Source of the DNA: Tahibacter harae
GTDB lineage: Bacteria > Pseudomonadota > Gammaproteobacteria > Xanthomonadales > Rhodanobacteraceae
DNA: 64,000 nt
Assembly: GCF_024437735.1 (NCBI RefSeq)
Contig: NZ_JANFQO010000001.1
Coordinates: forward strand, 404,574 to 468,573
Direction: 5' to 3'
Shown here: positions 52,895-63,607 of the stretch, in pieces
Position numbering within the stretch: position 1 is the stretch's first letter
Layout: each line of letters opens with the position of its first letter
The notes under the pieces: generated by a model
Database searches by the model: none
Told to the model about the DNA's origin: nothing
The model's input: the letters and a program-made list of their open reading frames with translations, nothing else
Program-made: the position numbers and the translations under genes

Positions 52895-54205
52895 TCAACG
52901 GCCGCGCAGGTTCGATTTCTTCAACAGACTGCCGTACTGGTGCGAGACCAGATGGGCCTGGACCTGCGCGGTGAAATCCATCACCACGACGACCACGATC
53001 AGCAGCGACGTACCACCGAAGTAGAACGGCACATTCCAGGCATTGCGCAGGATGTCCGGGATCAGGCAGACCGCGACCAGGTAGATCGCACCGGCAGCGG
53101 TCAGGCGGGTCAGCACGCCGTCGATGTAATCGGCGGTGGACTTGCCCGGACGGATGCCCGGAATCAGCGCGCCCTGCTTCTTCAGGTTGTCCGCGGTTTC
53201 CTGCGAGTTGAACACCAGCGCGGTATAGAAGAACGCGAAAATCACGATCAGCGCGGCGAACACCAGCATGTAGACCGGCTGGCCCGGGGTCAGGCCGGTG
53301 GTCAGAACCTGCAGCCAGCGGACTTCACCGGACTTGCTGAACCAGGTCGCGGCCGTGGCCGGAAACATGATCAGCGAGGAAGCGAAGATGGCCGGGATCA
53401 CGCCCGCCATGTTCAGCTTCAGCGGCAGGTGCGAACTCTGGTTCATGTAGGCCTTGGCACCGCCCATGCGCCGCGCGTAGTTCACCGTGATGCGGCGCTG
53501 GCCGCGTTCGACGAACACCACGAAGGCGGTCACCAGCAGCACGATGGCCAGCACGGTAATCACCATCAGCGGATTGAGCTGGCCTTCGCGGGCCATGTTC
53601 AGCGTATGCACGACCGCGCCGGGCAGGCCGGCGACGATGCCGGCGAAGATCAGCAGCGAGATGCCGTTGCCGATGCCGCGCTCTGTGATCTGCTCACCCA
53701 GCCACATCAGGAACATGGTGCCGGCGGTCAGGCCGACCACAGCAGCGAAGATGAAGCCCGGACCCGGGTTGTAGACCACGCCCGCCTGGCCCGACAGCGC
53801 GAACGACACGCCGAAAGCCTGGAAGGCCGCCAGGGCCACCGCGCCGTAGCGGGTGTACTTGGTGATCGTACGACGGCCGGATTCGCCTTCCTTGCGCAGC
53901 TGCGCCAGGCTGGGAACCACGGTGGTGAACAGCTGCACGATGATCGAGGCCGAGATATACGGCACCACGTTCAAGGCGAAGATCGACATGCGCTCCAGTG
54001 CACCACCGGAGAACATGTTGAACATGTCGATGATCCCCCCCTGCCCCTCGATCAGACGGGACATGGCCTCGGGGTTGACGCCCGGCACCGGGATGAAGGT
54101 GCCGAGGCGATAGACGATCAACGCACCAATGACAAACAGGATGCGCCGCTTGATCTCGTCAAACTTGCCGAGCGAAGCGAGCGCATTGGCCTGGTTTGCT
54201 GCCAT
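52895..54205 (-). CDS. secY: Preprotein translocase subunit SecY
   Basis: The 436-residue channel protein has ten membrane helices. Recognisable parts are the first plug region after [20 protein letters not shown], the SecY signature [24 protein letters not shown], and the cytosolic loops with [11 protein letters not shown] and [23 protein letters not shown]. With SecE and SecG it forms the export channel. It is the last gene of the spc operon here, four bases after rplO; three small hairpins lie in the 137-base space before rpsM. Confidence 0.98.
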   Translation of the reverse strand: MAANQANALASLGKFDEIKRRILFVIGALIVYRLGTFIPVPGVNPEAMSRLIEGQGGIIDMFNMFSGGALERMSIFALNVVPYISASIIVQLFTTVVPSLAQLRKEGESGRRTITKYTRYGAVALAAFQAFGVSFALSGQAGVVYNPGPGFIFAAVVGLTAGTMFLMWLGEQITERGIGNGISLLIFAGIVAGLPGAVVHTLNMAREGQLNPLMVITVLAIVLLVTAFVVFVERGQRRITVNYARRMGGAKAYMNQSSHLPLKLNMAGVIPAIFASSLIMFPATAATWFSKSGEVRWLQVLTTGLTPGQPVYMLVFAALIVIFAFFYTALVFNSQETADNLKKQGALIPGIRPGKSTADYIDGVLTRLTAAGAIYLVAVCLIPDILRNAWNVPFYFGGTSLLIVVVVVMDFTAQVQAHLVSHQYGSLLKKSNLRGR

Positions 54206-54209
54206 GGAC

Positions 54210-54644
54210 TTACTCCAAGCTGCCGCCGGCTGCCTCGATCGCGGCCTTGGCGCCGGCCGTAGCGGCCACGCCCTTCAGCTTGACCGCGCGCTTGATGTCG
54301 CCCTTCTTCACGATCTTGGCATGCTTGGCGCGGGCCTCGACCAGGCCGGCGGCGCGCAGCACGTCGAAATCGATCACGTCGACGTTGAGCGAGTCCAGCT
54401 TGTACAGCAGGACTTCGCTGACTTCATGGGCGGTCTTGGAACGGAAACCGACCTTGGGCAGACGGCGCTGCAGCGGCATCTGGCCGCCTTCGAAACCGGC
54501 CTTGACCTTGCCTTTGCCGGTGCGGGCGTACTGACCCTTGTGACCACGGCCGGCAGTCTTGCCGAGGCCGGAACCGATACCGCGACCGACGCGGACGCGC
54601 TCCTTGCGGGCGCCGTCTGCAGGCTTGAGCGTATTGAGACGCAT
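54210..54644 (-). CDS. rplO: 50S ribosomal protein L15
   Basis: The 144-residue protein starts [20 protein letters not shown] and contains [20 protein letters not shown], the glycine-rich extension that winds through 23S rRNA. The C-terminal globular part ends in [11 protein letters not shown]. It lies between rpmD and secY with short spacers. Confidence 0.98.
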   Translation of the reverse strand: MRLNTLKPADGARKERVRVGRGIGSGLGKTAGRGHKGQYARTGKGKVKAGFEGGQMPLQRRLPKVGFRSKTAHEVSEVLLYKLDSLNVDVIDFDVLRAAGLVEARAKHAKIVKKGDIKRAVKLKGVAATAGAKAAIEAAGGSLE

Positions 54645-54670
54645 GATGTACTCCGAAATTCCTAGAGGGC

Positions 54671-54868
54671 TCAGGCCTGGTCTTCCACGGCTACCAGGTA
54701 GTAGACCGTGTTGATGAGGCCGCGCACTTGCGGGCTGTCCTTGAGGTCGCGCACGTCGTTGAGCTTGTTCAGGCCCAGGGCCTTGACGCTCAGACGGTGA
54801 CGCGCCTGCACGCCGCGCAGACCTTTGACCAGGCGCACGCGCACGGTCTTTTCGTTGTTATTCGCCAT
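54671..54868 (-). CDS. rpmD: 50S ribosomal protein L30
   Basis: The 65-residue protein has the bacterial L30 core: [20 protein letters not shown] and [19 protein letters not shown]. Its start lies 11 bases inside the end of rpsE, so translation is coupled. The short N-terminal MANNNEKT extension is ordinary. Confidence 0.97.
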   Translation of the reverse strand: MANNNEKTVRVRLVKGLRGVQARHRLSVKALGLNKLNDVRDLKDSPQVRGLINTVYYLVAVEDQA

Positions 54869-55370
54869 GACCAGTCACCTCAGCAACGCTCTTGCCACGC
54901 TTGGCGGCGATGCGATCCGGCGAGGCCATAGCCGCCAGGCCCTTGATCGTCGCACGCACCAGATTGATGGGGTTGCGCGAACCCACGGCCTTGGCCAGAA
55001 CGTTCTTCACGCCGACCACTTCCAGCACGGCGCGCATGGCGCCGCCGGCGATCACGCCGGTACCGGCCGAAGCCGGCTGCATGAACACCTTGGCCGCACC
55101 GTGGTTGGCCTTGACGGCGTGCCACAGCGTGCCTTCGTTGAGCTTGACGCTCGTCATGTTGCGACGCGCGCGTTCCATCGCCTTCTGGATGGCGACCGGC
55201 ACTTCGCGCGCCTTGCCATAACCGAAGCCGACCTTGCCATCGCCGTCACCGACGACGGTCAGCGCGGTGAAGCTCATCTGCCGACCGCCCTTGACCGTCT
55301 TGGCCACGCGGTTCACGGCGATCAGCTTCTCCAGCATGCCGTCGCTATTTTCACGTTCATTGGAGGACAT
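54858..55370 (-). CDS. rpsE: 30S ribosomal protein S5
   Basis: The 170-residue protein has the S5 double-stranded-RNA-binding fold ([20 protein letters not shown], about 13-75) and the C-terminal domain with [20 protein letters not shown] and [19 protein letters not shown]5 takes part in mRNA unwinding and accuracy. The distance to the upstream rplR gene is 146 bases, unusually long for this operon. Confidence 0.98.
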   Translation of the reverse strand: MSSNERENSDGMLEKLIAVNRVAKTVKGGRQMSFTALTVVGDGDGKVGFGYGKAREVPVAIQKAMERARRNMTSVKLNEGTLWHAVKANHGAAKVFMQPASAGTGVIAGGAMRAVLEVVGVKNVLAKAVGSRNPINLVRATIKGLAAMASPDRIAAKRGKSVAEVTGHGE

Positions 55371-55516
55371 AGTGCACCTTGGTGGTCCCGGTCTGGCGGG
55401 ACACGTTGCTTACGGCCTGGGCCGCTTGGAGTTGTGGTGGAACTGCCGGGCGACGAGCGGGAACCGAACTGAGGACGTCTGTCCGATTCCCAAGTCCCGC
55501 CGCGCCGTGGTGGTGC

Positions 55517-55870
55517 TTAGAACTTCAGGCCGGCTTCGCGGGCAGCATCGGCCAGGGCTTGGATGCGACCGTGATAGCGGAAGCCCGAACGGTCGAACGC
55601 GACCGATTCGATGCCGGCGGCGAGGGCGCGTTCGGCGACAGCCTTGCCGACCGCGGCCGCAGCCGTCTTGTTCTTGGTGCCCTTGAGGCCTTCGGCAACC
55701 GAATCCTGCAGGGTCGAGGCCGCCGCGATCACCTTGTCGCCGGAAGCGGCGATGACCTGGGCGTAGATATGCTGGCCCGTGCGGTGCACGGTCAGACGGG
55801 GAACCGCCAGGATGCGGATGCGGGCGCGCGTGGACTTGGCGCGGCGCAGGCGGGAAATCTTCTTTTCCAT
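55517..55870 (-). CDS. rplR: 50S ribosomal protein L18
   Basis: The 117-residue protein has [20 protein letters not shown] and [20 protein letters not shown], and ends [17 protein letters not shown], all typical L18. It binds 5S rRNA. ATG 55870 is chosen because GGAG lies seven bases before it and the length equals that of E. coli L18; ATG 55876 would be too close to GGAG. Confidence 0.97.
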   Translation of the reverse strand: MEKKISRLRRAKSTRARIRILAVPRLTVHRTGQHIYAQVIAASGDKVIAAASTLQDSVAEGLKGTKNKTAAAAVGKAVAERALAAGIESVAFDRSGFRYHGRIQALADAAREAGLKF

Positions 55871-55929
55871 CGTCATTCTCCGAAGCTGAAGGGTATGGCG
55901 AAGCCCGGCGGTCACCGGGCTTGCACGCA

Positions 55930-56457
55930 TTAGGCCTTCTTGGCTTCCTTCAGGGTGATCTTCTCGCCGGAATAGCGCACGCCCTTGCCCTTGTAGGGCT
56001 CCGGCGGACGGAAACCACGGATCTTGGCGGCAGCCTGGCCAACGGCCTGCTTGTCGGCGCCCTTGATCAGGATTTCGGTCTGGCTCGGGGTTTCCAGAGC
56101 AACGCCTTCCGGCGCCTTGAACACGACCGGATGGGAGAAGCCGAGGGTCAGGCTCAGATCCTTGCCCTGCATGGCGGCACGGTAACCCACGCCGACCAGT
56201 TCGAGCTTGCGGACGTAACCTTCGCTGACGCCCTTCACCATGTTGTTCAGCACGGCGCGGGCGGTGCCGGCCAGCTTGTCATCGGCGATGGCGACCGGCT
56301 TGCAGGACAGCTCGCCGCCGTTGACGGCGATCTCGACGCCCGGGAAGGCGACGGACTTCAGCGTGCCCTTGGGGCCCTTGACGGTGACGCCGTCGGCGGC
56401 CACCTGGCATTCCACGCCCTTCGGCAGGGCGATCGGCAGTTTTGCTACGCGGGACAT
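55930..56457 (-). CDS. rplF: 50S ribosomal protein L6
   Basis: The 175-residue protein consists of two related alpha/beta domains; [20 protein letters not shown] is the N-terminus, and the L6 signature [20 protein letters not shown] is at the C-terminus. It lies near the factor-binding site of the large subunit. Confidence 0.98.
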   Translation of the reverse strand: MSRVAKLPIALPKGVECQVAADGVTVKGPKGTLKSVAFPGVEIAVNGGELSCKPVAIADDKLAGTARAVLNNMVKGVSEGYVRKLELVGVGYRAAMQGKDLSLTLGFSHPVVFKAPEGVALETPSQTEILIKGADKQAVGQAAAKIRGFRPPEPYKGKGVRYSGEKITLKEAKKA

Positions 56458-56470
56458 TGGCTATCTCCTA

Positions 56471-56866
56471 TTAGGCGACCAGGCCGATGACTTCGCCGCC
56501 CAGGCCCTTGGCCCGTGCCTGCGCATCGGTCATGACGCCGCTGGACGTCGAAACGATGGAGATGCCCAGACCGCCCAGAACCTTGGGCAGCGCGTCCTTG
56601 CCGCGGTACACGCGCAGGCCGGAACGCGACACGCGCTCCAGACGCTCGATCACCGGCTTGCCCTCGTAGTACTTCAGGGCGATTTCGAGTTCCGGCTTGC
56701 CGTCGACGCTGTTGACCTGGGCGTCGCGGATATAGCCTTCATCCTTCAGCAGCTTGGCCAGGGCCAGCTTGATCTTGGAGGACGGCATGCGCACCGTCGC
56801 CTTGCCCGTGAGCTGGGCATTGCGAATGCGGGTGAACATGTCGGCGATGGGATCAGTCATGCTCAT
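56471..56866 (-). CDS. rpsH: 30S ribosomal protein S8
   Basis: The 131-residue protein begins [20 protein letters not shown] and has the signature [20 protein letters not shown] with the invariant Ser-Thr-Ser loop. S8 binds the central domain of 16S rRNA and in E. coli represses the spc operon at rplE. ATG 56860 two codons later is also possible. Confidence 0.98.
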   Translation of the reverse strand: MSMTDPIADMFTRIRNAQLTGKATVRMPSSKIKLALAKLLKDEGYIRDAQVNSVDGKPELEIALKYYEGKPVIERLERVSRSGLRVYRGKDALPKVLGGLGISIVSTSSGVMTDAQARAKGLGGEVIGLVA

Positions 56867-56908
56867 GTGTAGTGAATCCTTAAGTTAGCACCGATATCCG
56901 CTGGAATT

Positions 56909-57214
56909 TTACCAGCTGGCCTTGCGCAGGCCGGGCACGTCGCCACGCATGGTCGCCTCACGCAGCTTGTTGCGGCCGAGGCCGAACTTGCGGTAGACGC
57001 CGCGGCTGCGGCCGGTCTGTTCACAACGGTTGCGCTGACGCGACGGACTGGAGTCGCGCGGCAGCTTCTGCAGCTTGGCGGCCGCTTCCATCTTTTCTTC
57101 GTAGGAAGCGTTCACGCTGCTGACGATCTTCTTCAGCTCGGCGCGCTTGGTGGCGTGCTTCTTGGCCAGCTTCTCGCGCTTGACTTCGCGATTCACCATG
57201 CAGGTCTTAGCCAT
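56909..57214 (-). CDS. rpsN: 30S ribosomal protein S14, zinc-free type
   Basis: The 101-residue protein is the long S14 form without zinc cysteines; the stretch [20 protein letters not shown] has a single cysteine where zinc-type S14 has CxxC pairs. The C-terminal [18 protein letters not shown] is typical. It binds the head of the small subunit. Confidence 0.98.
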   Translation of the reverse strand: MAKTCMVNREVKREKLAKKHATKRAELKKIVSSVNASYEEKMEAAAKLQKLPRDSSPSRQRNRCEQTGRSRGVYRKFGLGRNKLREATMRGDVPGLRKASW

Positions 57215-57232
57215 TACAGAATCCTCGCGAAA

Positions 57233-57772
57233 TCAGTTGCGGAACGGGAAGCTGAAAGCTTCCAGCAGGGCACGGGCTTCTTCGTCGGACTTCGCGGTGG
57301 TCGCGATCGAGATGTCCATGCCGCGCATGGCGTCGACCTGGTCGAAATCGATTTCCGGGAAGATGATCTGTTCCTTGACGCCCATGTTGTAGTTGCCGCG
57401 GCCGTCGAAGGCGCGGCCGGACACGCCGCGGAAGTCGCGCACGCGCGGCAGCGCGACGCTGATCAGGCGGTCCAGGAACTCGAACATGTGGGCGCGGCGC
57501 AGGGTGACCTTGCAGCCGATGGGCCAGCCTTCGCGGATCTTGAACGAGGCGACCGACACGCGCGCCTTGGTCGTGACCGGCTTCTGGCCAGCGATCTTGG
57601 TCATGTCGTCCAGCGCGTTCTCAAGCACCTTCTTGTTGCCGACCGCTTCGCCCACGCCCATGTTGAGCGTGATCTTGGTCAGACGAGGCACCTGCATGAC
57701 GTTGGCGTAGCCGAAGCGCTGCATCAGCTTGGGCACGACGACATCTTTGTAGTGTTTTTCAAGGCGGGTCAT
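57233..57772 (-). CDS. rplE: 50S ribosomal protein L5
   Basis: The 179-residue protein starts [20 protein letters not shown] and has the L5 blocks [20 protein letters not shown] and [20 protein letters not shown]. It binds 5S rRNA and contacts the P-site tRNA. Spacers to rplX and rpsN are short (11 and 18 bases). Confidence 0.98.
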   Translation of the reverse strand: MTRLEKHYKDVVVPKLMQRFGYANVMQVPRLTKITLNMGVGEAVGNKKVLENALDDMTKIAGQKPVTTKARVSVASFKIREGWPIGCKVTLRRAHMFEFLDRLISVALPRVRDFRGVSGRAFDGRGNYNMGVKEQIIFPEIDFDQVDAMRGMDISIATTAKSDEEARALLEAFSFPFRN

Positions 57773-57783
57773 TGCGGCTTTCC

Positions 57784-58098
57784 TCAGGCGTCAACCATTT
57801 CGCCGGACTTCTTGAACACACGCACCTTGCGGCCGTCCTCGAGGACTTTGTAGCCGATGCGTTCGCCCTTGCCCGTCGCCGGATTGACCAGCAGCACGTT
57901 GGAATTATGGATGGAGGCCTCACGCTCGACGATGCCGCCGGGCTGGTTGGCCTGGGGGTTCGGCTTGGTGTGGCGCTTGATCAGATTCAAGCCGGCGACC
58001 ACGACGCGGTCATCCGCGATGCGCAGCACTTCGCCCGTCTGACCCTTGTTCTTGCCGGTGGTCACGATGACGCGATCACCCTTGCGAATACGATTCAT
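57784..58098 (-). CDS. rplX: 50S ribosomal protein L24
   Basis: The 104-residue protein begins [20 protein letters not shown] with the KOW motif, and then [20 protein letters not shown]. It starts assembly of the large subunit by binding 23S rRNA at its 5' end. Confidence 0.98.
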   Translation of the reverse strand: MNRIRKGDRVIVTTGKNKGQTGEVLRIADDRVVVAGLNLIKRHTKPNPQANQPGGIVEREASIHNSNVLLVNPATGKGERIGYKVLEDGRKVRVFKKSGEMVDA

Positions 58099-58111
58099 GG
58101 CGTAAACCCCG

Positions 58112-58480
58112 TTACAGCACTTCGGGCGCGAGCGACACGATCTTCATGAACTTCTCGCCGCGCAGTTCGCGCGTGACCGGTCCGAAGATGCGCGTGCCGA
58201 TCGGCTCGAGCTTGTTGTTGAGCAGCACGGCGGCGTTGCCGTCGAAGCGGATCAGCGAGCCGTCGGCGCGGCGCACACCCTTCTTGGTGCGCACGACGAC
58301 TGCGTCATAGACCTCGCCCTTCTTCACCTTGCCACGGGGAATCGCGTCCTTGACCGTGACCTTGATGATGTCGCCGATCGCGGCGTAGCGGCGCTTGGAA
58401 CCGCCGAGCACCTTGATACACATCAGTTCTCGCGCACCCGAGTTATCGGCGGCGGCGAGATAGGTCTGCATCTGAATCAT
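58112..58480 (-). CDS. rplN: 50S ribosomal protein L14
   Basis: The 122-residue protein begins [20 protein letters not shown] and has the signature [20 protein letters not shown] with N-A-A-V-L-L. In E. coli L14 is the first gene of the spc operon; only 23 bases separate it from rpsQ here and no promoter is evident. Confidence 0.98.
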   Translation of the reverse strand: MIQMQTYLAAADNSGARELMCIKVLGGSKRRYAAIGDIIKVTVKDAIPRGKVKKGEVYDAVVVRTKKGVRRADGSLIRFDGNAAVLLNNKLEPIGTRIFGPVTRELRGEKFMKIVSLAPEVL

Positions 58481-58503
58481 GGTTGTTTCTCCTCAGACCT
58501 GTC

Positions 58504-58767
58504 TTACTGCGCAGCGCGGGTGACGATCTCGACCACGCGGAAGTTCTTGGTCTTGGACAGCGGCGCGCATTCCTGGATGCGGACGACGTCGCCTTCCTGA
58601 CACTCGCTCTTCTCGTCGTGGGCGTGATACTTGGTGGAGCGACGGATGATCTTGCCGTACAGCTCGTGCTGCACCTGGCGCTCGACCAGCACGGTCACCG
58701 TCTTGTTCATCTTGTTGCTGACCACGCGCCCCTGGATGGTGCGGACGGTCTTCTGATTGTCGGTCAT
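58504..58767 (-). CDS. rpsQ: 30S ribosomal protein S17
   Basis: The 87-residue protein has the S17 OB fold: [20 protein letters not shown] and the signature [20 protein letters not shown]. It binds 16S rRNA early in assembly. It is the last gene of the S10 group. Confidence 0.98.
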   Translation of the reverse strand: MTDNQKTVRTIQGRVVSNKMNKTVTVLVERQVQHELYGKIIRRSTKYHAHDEKSECQEGDVVRIQECAPLSKTKNFRVVEIVTRAAQ

Positions 58768-58778
58768 GGCGTCGGTCC

Positions 58779-58964
58779 TTACTTCATCTGGCCGAGCAGC
58801 ATCTTGACCGTCGCGATCTCGCGACGAACGCGCTTGATCTCGTGCGTCTGGGTCAGCTGGCCGGAGCCCTTTTGCATACGCAGCTTGAACTGCTCATTGC
58901 GCAGTTCGCCGATATGGGCGGTGAGTTCCTGCGCGGACTTGGTACGAAGTTCCTTGAGTTCCAT
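58779..58964 (-). CDS. rpmC: 50S ribosomal protein L29
   Basis: The 61-residue protein is a two-helix L29: [20 protein letters not shown] and [19 protein letters not shown]. It lies at the tunnel exit next to L23. Its ATG overlaps the stop of rplP (GTGATGG), so the two are coupled; a GTG at 58967 is the less likely start. Confidence 0.97.
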   Translation of the reverse strand: MELKELRTKSAQELTAHIGELRNEQFKLRMQKGSGQLTQTHEIKRVRREIATVKMLLGQMK

Positions 58965-59377
58965 CACAGCACCGTCCGGGTCACGAATTGAGTCTTGACC
59001 GAAAGCTTGGCGGCAGCGAGGCGGAACGCTTCGCGTGCGGCGGCTTCATCGACGCCTTCGATCTCATACAGCATGCGGCCGGGCTGGATCGGGGCGACCC
59101 AGTATTCGACGTTGCCCTTACCGGCACCCATTCGGACTTCGATGGGCTTCTTGGTGATGGGCTTGTCCGGGAACACGCGGATCCACAGCTTGCCGCCGCG
59201 CTTGACGAAACGGGTGATGCAGCGACGGGCGGCTTCGATCTGACGCGAGGTCAGCTGGCCGAACTCGGTGGACTTCAGGCCGAACTGGCCGAAGCTCACC
59301 TTGTTGGCGACGAAGCTCAGGCCTTCGTTGCGGCCCTTGAATACCTTGCGGTACTTGGTTCGCTTGGGTTGCAACAT
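58964..59377 (-). CDS. rplP: 50S ribosomal protein L16
   Basis: The 137-residue protein begins [20 protein letters not shown] and has [20 protein letters not shown] and [20 protein letters not shown]. The arginine in the [10 protein letters not shown] block, which is hydroxylated in some bacteria, is kept. It lies by the peptidyl-transferase centre. Confidence 0.98.
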   Translation of the reverse strand: MLQPKRTKYRKVFKGRNEGLSFVANKVSFGQFGLKSTEFGQLTSRQIEAARRCITRFVKRGGKLWIRVFPDKPITKKPIEVRMGAGKGNVEYWVAPIQPGRMLYEIEGVDEAAAREAFRLAAAKLSVKTQFVTRTVL

Positions 59378-59379
59378 GA

Positions 59380-60087
59380 TCAGGCTCCTTGCTTCGGCGC
59401 GCGGCGCTGCGGACGCTCTTCATTCGCTTCGGCCTTGGCCGCTTCCGCAGCCTGAGCCAAGTCGAAGATCTCGCCCTTGTAGACCCACACCTTGATGCCG
59501 ATGATGCCGTAGGTGGTGGTCGCTTCCGCGAAGCCATAGTCGATGTCGGCGCGCAGGGTGTGCAGCGGCACACGACCTTCGCGATACCACTCGGAACGGG
59601 CGATTTCCGCACCGTTCAGACGGCCGGCGACGTTGACCTTGATGCCGAGGGCGCCAATGCGCATCGCGTTCTGCACGGCGCGCTTCATGGCGCGGCGGAA
59701 CATGATGCGGCGCTCCAGCTGCTGCGCGATCGATTCGGCGACGAGCTGGGCGTCGAGTTCGGGCTTGCGCACTTCGGTCACGTTGATATGGGCGGGAACG
59801 CCCATGATCGTCGAGACTTCCTTGCGCAGCTTCTCGATGTCCTCGCCCTTCTTGCCGATCACCACGCCCGGACGGGCGGTGTGGATCGTCACGCGCGCGG
59901 TCTTGGCCGGGCGCTCAATCAGGATCTTGCTGATGCCGGCCTGGGCGAGCTTCTTCTTCAGAACCTCGCGCACCTTGAGATCGGCGGCCAGATAGCCGGC
60001 GAAATCGCGCTTGTTGGCATACCACTTGGAGTTCCACTCCTTGGCGATGCCAAGGCGGATACCGGTAGGATGAACTTTGTGACCCAT
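59380..60087 (-). CDS. rpsC: 30S ribosomal protein S3
   Basis: The 235-residue protein begins [20 protein letters not shown], has a KH domain at about 40-110 ([19 protein letters not shown]), and the C-terminal domain with [20 protein letters not shown] and [20 protein letters not shown]. It forms part of the mRNA entry pore. The C-terminal tail is rich in Ala, Glu and Arg. Confidence 0.98.
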   Translation of the reverse strand: MGHKVHPTGIRLGIAKEWNSKWYANKRDFAGYLAADLKVREVLKKKLAQAGISKILIERPAKTARVTIHTARPGVVIGKKGEDIEKLRKEVSTIMGVPAHINVTEVRKPELDAQLVAESIAQQLERRIMFRRAMKRAVQNAMRIGALGIKVNVAGRLNGAEIARSEWYREGRVPLHTLRADIDYGFAEATTTYGIIGIKVWVYKGEIFDLAQAAEAAKAEANEERPQRRAPKQGA

Positions 60088-60104
60088 CGTTCTAAGTCCT
60101 TCGC

Positions 60105-60440
60105 TTAGCTGCCGGTACCGACAACCACGGTGATGTGGCTGGTCCGCTTGATGATGCGCGTACCACGGCCCTTGGCGCGGGCGGCGAAACGCTTCAGGGT
60201 CGGGCCTTCATCGACGAAGATCTTGGCGACCTTCAGTTCGTCGACGTCGGCGCCGTCATTGTTCTCGGCGTTGGCGATAGCCGACAGCAGCACCTTCTTC
60301 ACCAGGTGTGCGGCCTTCTTGTCGCTGAACGTCAGCAGATTGGTGGCGCGGTCGACGGCCAAGCCACGGACCTGGTCAGCGACCAGGCGGACCTTCTGCG
60401 GCGAAATGCGCGCACCGCGCAGTATTGCTTTGGTTTCCAT
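60105..60440 (-). CDS. rplV: 50S ribosomal protein L22
   Basis: The 111-residue protein has [20 protein letters not shown] at the start and the tunnel-lining hairpin near the C-terminus ([20 protein letters not shown]). Mutations of this loop give macrolide resistance in other bacteria; no such change is evident. Confidence 0.98.
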   Translation of the reverse strand: METKAILRGARISPQKVRLVADQVRGLAVDRATNLLTFSDKKAAHLVKKVLLSAIANAENNDGADVDELKVAKIFVDEGPTLKRFAARAKGRGTRIIKRTSHITVVVGTGS

Positions 60441-60451
60441 CGCAGTGTCCC

Positions 60452-60730
60452 TTACTTCTTATCGGCTTTCTTGTCGCCGGAATGACCCTTGAAGGTACGG
60501 GTCATGGCGAACTCGCCGAGCTTGTGGCCGACCATGTTTTCGTTGACCAGCACCGGGATGTGGGCCTTGCCGTTGTGGACGGCGATCGTGAGACCGACCA
60601 TCTCCGGCAGGATCATCGAACGGCGCGACCAGGTCTTGATCGGGCGCTTGTTGTTGGCGGCTACAGCGGCCTCCACCTTCTTTTGCAGGTGCAGGTCGAT
60701 GAACGGGCCTTTCTTCAGTGAACGAGCCAT
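60452..60730 (-). CDS. rpsS: 30S ribosomal protein S19
   Basis: The 92-residue protein begins [20 protein letters not shown] and has the signature [20 protein letters not shown], then [20 protein letters not shown]. It forms a complex with S13 in the head of the small subunit. Confidence 0.98.
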   Translation of the reverse strand: MARSLKKGPFIDLHLQKKVEAAVAANNKRPIKTWSRRSMILPEMVGLTIAVHNGKAHIPVLVNENMVGHKLGEFAMTRTFKGHSGDKKADKK

Positions 60731-60742
60731 GATAAGTACCTA

Positions 60743-61570
60743 TCAGCCGCGACGATCGCGCACGATGAACTGGGAAGTGCGCTTGTTCTTGCGCGTCTTG
60801 TAACCCTTGGTCGGCATGCCCCAGGGCGAAACCGGATGCGGGTTACCCTGGCCGGCGCGGGCCTCACCACCACCGTGCGGATGGTCGACCGGGTTCATGG
60901 CCGCACCGCGGACGGTGGGACGAACGCCGCGCCAACGCTGCGCACCGGCCTTGCCGATGTTTTCCAGGTTGTGTTCCGAGTTGCCGACTTCGCCGAGGGT
61001 GGCGGTGCAGTCAGCCGGAACCTTGCGCATTTCACCCGAGCGCAGACGCAGCGTGGCGTAACCGCCTTCACGCGCGACCAGCTGGGCCGAACCGCCGGCG
61101 GCGCGAGCGATCTGGGCGCCCTTGCCCGGCTTCATTTCGATGCAGTGCACGGTCGAACCGACCGGGATGTTGCGCAGCGGCAGCGCGTTGCCGACCTTGA
61201 TCGGCGCGTCGCGGCCGGCCATGAGCTGGTCGCCTTCCTTCACGCCCTTGGGGGCGATGATGTAGCGGCGCTCGCCGTCGGCATAGCACAGCAGCGCGAT
61301 GTGCGCGGTGCGGTTCGGATCGTATTCCAGGCGCTCGACGCGGGCGGGGATGCCTTCCTTGTCGCGCTTGAAGTCGATGATGCGGTAGTGCTGCTTGGAG
61401 CCACCGCCCTTGTGACGGGTGGTGATGCGGCCGTTGTTGTTGCGGCCGCCGGTCTTGTTCTGCGCTTCGGTAAGGGCGGCGTACGGCGAGCCCTTGTGCA
61501 GGCCCGGCGTCACCACGCGGACCATTGCGCGGCGTCCAGCAGAAGTCGGCTTGTAATCAATCAGTGCCAT
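60743..61570 (-). CDS. rplB: 50S ribosomal protein L2
   Basis: The 275-residue protein has the L2 RNA-binding core ([20 protein letters not shown]) and the signature [20 protein letters not shown], in which the His needed for peptidyl transfer assembly is kept. Length matches E. coli (273). Confidence 0.99.
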   Translation of the reverse strand: MALIDYKPTSAGRRAMVRVVTPGLHKGSPYAALTEAQNKTGGRNNNGRITTRHKGGGSKQHYRIIDFKRDKEGIPARVERLEYDPNRTAHIALLCYADGERRYIIAPKGVKEGDQLMAGRDAPIKVGNALPLRNIPVGSTVHCIEMKPGKGAQIARAAGGSAQLVAREGGYATLRLRSGEMRKVPADCTATLGEVGNSEHNLENIGKAGAQRWRGVRPTVRGAAMNPVDHPHGGGEARAGQGNPHPVSPWGMPTKGYKTRKNKRTSQFIVRDRRG

Positions 61571-61582
61571 GGGTGTCCCACC

Positions 61583-61873
61583 TTAGGCCGTGGCCGTCAC
61601 GTCGATGCTCTGACCTTCGGCAAGGCGCACATAGGCCTTGCGCTGGTCCGAACGACGGCCCGAGCGGAAACGGAAGGTCTTGGTCTTGCCCTTGGCATTG
61701 ACCACATTGACCGCCTCGACTTTGACGTTGAACAGCTGCTCGATAGCGGCCTTCACGTCGGCTTTGGTCGCGGTCGACGCGACTTCAAACACATACTGGC
61801 TGTGAGCGGCCAGGCGCGCCGTCTTTTCAGACACGCGCGGGGCGCGGATCACGTTCAGGAGACGCTCGTTCAT
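61583..61873 (-). CDS. rplW: 50S ribosomal protein L23
   Basis: The 96-residue protein begins [20 protein letters not shown] and contains [20 protein letters not shown] and [14 protein letters not shown]23 is the docking site for trigger factor and SRP. ATG 61873 is chosen as it overlaps the rplD stop (ATGA) and has GAGGAG upstream; GTG 61882 would add three residues. Confidence 0.97.
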   Translation of the reverse strand: MNERLLNVIRAPRVSEKTARLAAHSQYVFEVASTATKADVKAAIEQLFNVKVEAVNVVNAKGKTKTFRFRSGRRSDQRKAYVRLAEGQSIDVTATA

Positions 61874-62475
61874 GCCAGCCACTCCTCGATCTTCTTCACC
61901 GCATCGACCGTCACAACGACGTGGTCGGCGCGCACCAGGGCGACCGGATTCAGTGCGTTGGTGTCGACGACTTCGAGCACCTTGTGGTTGTTGCGCGCGG
62001 CGAGATACAGGTTCTCGCTCACGTTCTCGCTGACGATGATGGTCTTGCCGGTGAAGTTCATTTCACCGAGCTTGGCCACCAGGCCCTTGGTCTTGGGAGC
62101 GTCGACGTCGAACTCGGCCACGACCTTCAGGCGATCCTGGCGGATCAGCTCGGACAGGATCGAGGCGAGCGCACCGCGGAACATCTTCTTGTTGACCTTC
62201 TGCGAGAAGTCGCGCGGCTTGGCAGCGAACGCGACACCGCCGCCGACGAAGATCGGGGCGCGGTAGTCGCCGTGACGGGCGCCGCCGCCCTTCTGCTTCT
62301 TGAACTTCTTGGTGGTGCCGGACACTTCCGAGCGCGACAGCTGCGCCTTCGTGCCTGCACGGCCGGCATTGCGATAGGCCGTGACGACCTGGTGCACCAG
62401 ATCACCGCGGAATTCTTTGCCGAAAACGGCTTCGGAAACATTCAGCGGCGAGGCGCCGATTACATTGAGTTCCAT
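61870..62475 (-). CDS. rplD: 50S ribosomal protein L4
   Basis: The 201-residue protein has the L4 tunnel loop [20 protein letters not shown] with the preceding [10 protein letters not shown], and the C-terminal globular part [20 protein letters not shown]. In E. coli L4 also regulates the S10 operon by attenuation and translation block; whether this occurs here is open (see the hairpin at 63532-63569). Confidence 0.98.
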   Translation of the reverse strand: MELNVIGASPLNVSEAVFGKEFRGDLVHQVVTAYRNAGRAGTKAQLSRSEVSGTTKKFKKQKGGGARHGDYRAPIFVGGGVAFAAKPRDFSQKVNKKMFRGALASILSELIRQDRLKVVAEFDVDAPKTKGLVAKLGEMNFTGKTIIVSENVSENLYLAARNNHKVLEVVDTNALNPVALVRADHVVVTVDAVKKIEEWLA

Positions 62476-62486
62476 GGCGTCGCTCC

Positions 62487-63128
62487 TCAGGCCTTGGCGG
62501 CCGCGCGGATGATGACGTCGCCGCCCGTCGCGCCCGGCACCGCGCCCTTGACGGCGATCAGGTGACGTTCGGCGTCGATCTGCACGACTTCGAGGTTCAT
62601 GGCCGAGCGGGTGACGTTGCCCATGTGGCCGGACATCTTCTTGCCCGGGAACACGCGGCCCGGCGTCTGGCGCTGACCGATGGAGCCCGGCGCACGATGC
62701 GACAGCGAGTTACCGTGGCTGGCGTCGCCCATGGTGAAGTTCCAGCGCTTGATCGTGCCCTGGAAGCCCTTGCCCTTGCTGACACCCTGCACGTCGATCT
62801 TCTGACCGACCTTGAAGACCTCGTCGGCCTTCACTTCGCCGCCGACGCTGAAACCACCGATCTCGGCGGCGTCGACGCGGAATTCCCACAGACCGCGGCC
62901 GGCTTCGACCTTGGCCTTGGCGTAATGACCTGCCAGCGGCTTCGTCACCAGCGAGGCGCGCTTGCTACCTGCCGTGACCTGCACCGCGTTGTAACCGTCG
63001 TTCTCGACCGTCTTGATCTGGGTGACGCGGTTCGGCGTCGCCTCGATCAGGGTCACCGGAATCGAGCGACCATCTTCGGTGAAGACTCGGCTCATGCCGC
63101 ACTTGCGGCCAACCAATCCGATACTCAT
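62487..63128 (-). CDS. rplC: 50S ribosomal protein L3
   Basis: The 213-residue protein begins [20 protein letters not shown] and has the signature [20 protein letters not shown] with the glutamine-containing loop [20 protein letters not shown] that is methylated in E. coli. It binds near the peptidyl-transferase centre. Confidence 0.98.
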   Translation of the reverse strand: MSIGLVGRKCGMSRVFTEDGRSIPVTLIEATPNRVTQIKTVENDGYNAVQVTAGSKRASLVTKPLAGHYAKAKVEAGRGLWEFRVDAAEIGGFSVGGEVKADEVFKVGQKIDVQGVSKGKGFQGTIKRWNFTMGDASHGNSLSHRAPGSIGQRQTPGRVFPGKKMSGHMGNVTRSAMNLEVVQIDAERHLIAVKGAVPGATGGDVIIRAAAKA

Positions 63129-63161
63129 GTTCGTGTCCTGTTGCCTGTGTTACGCCCGGAC

Positions 63162-63473
63162 TCAGTAAAGCTTGATCTGCACGTCCACGCCGGCGGCGAG
63201 GTCGAGCTTCATCAGGGCATCCACGGTCTTGTCATTGGGATCGACAATATCCAGCACGCGCTTGTGGGTGCGCGTCTCGTACTGGTCACGCGCGTCCTTG
63301 TCGACGTGCGGCGAAACCAGCACGGTGTAACGCTCGATCTTGGTCGGCAGCGGAATGGGACCGCGCACCTGGGCGCCGGTACGCTTCGCAGTCTCCACGA
63401 TCTCACTCGCGGAGCGATCGATCAGTCGGTGATCGAATGCCTTCAGTCGAATACGGATCTTTTGGTCCGCCAT
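63162..63473 (-). CDS. rpsJ: 30S ribosomal protein S10 (NusE)
   Basis: The 103-residue protein begins [20 protein letters not shown] and has the loop [20 protein letters not shown] that binds NusB/NusG in antitermination. It is the first gene of the S10 operon. TAAGGA lies before the ATG. Its leader contains a terminator-like hairpin and, further up, a promoter. Confidence 0.98.
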   Translation of the reverse strand: MADQKIRIRLKAFDHRLIDRSASEIVETAKRTGAQVRGPIPLPTKIERYTVLVSPHVDKDARDQYETRTHKRVLDIVDPNDKTVDALMKLDLAAGVDVQIKLY

Positions 63474-63531
63474 GGCCGAAATCCTTAGTTAAAAGAGCGA
63501 CGGGAGACGGCAACTTCATGTGCCGTTCCCC

Positions 63532-63569
63532 AAAAAATCGGGCGGACCAGTTGCAAAACTGGTCCGCCC
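63532..63569 (-). terminator. Terminator-like hairpin in the rpsJ leader (attenuator or tuf terminator)
   Basis: GGGCGGACCAGTT (63540-63552) and AACTGGTCCGCCC (63557-63569) pair perfectly over 13 bases with a four-base loop. On the minus strand the stem is followed by ATTTTTT. It stands 59 bases before the rpsJ start codon and immediately after the presumed start point of the S10 promoter. It can end tuf transcripts or limit entry into the S10 operon. Confidence 0.8.
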
Positions 63570-63578
63570 AGACATGAA

Positions 63579-63607
63579 AGTGTAGTACGCGCACAGGCGC
63601 CCGTCAA
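63579..63607 (-). promoter_or_regulatory. Sigma70-type promoter of the S10 operon
   Basis: On the minus strand TTGACG (63607-63602) and TACACT (63584-63579) are separated by 17 bases; five of six and four of six positions match consensus. The predicted start point near 63572 gives a leader of about 100 bases. A further hairpin, GAGGCACA/TGTGCCTC, lies upstream at 63647-63665 after the tuf gene. Confidence 0.7.
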
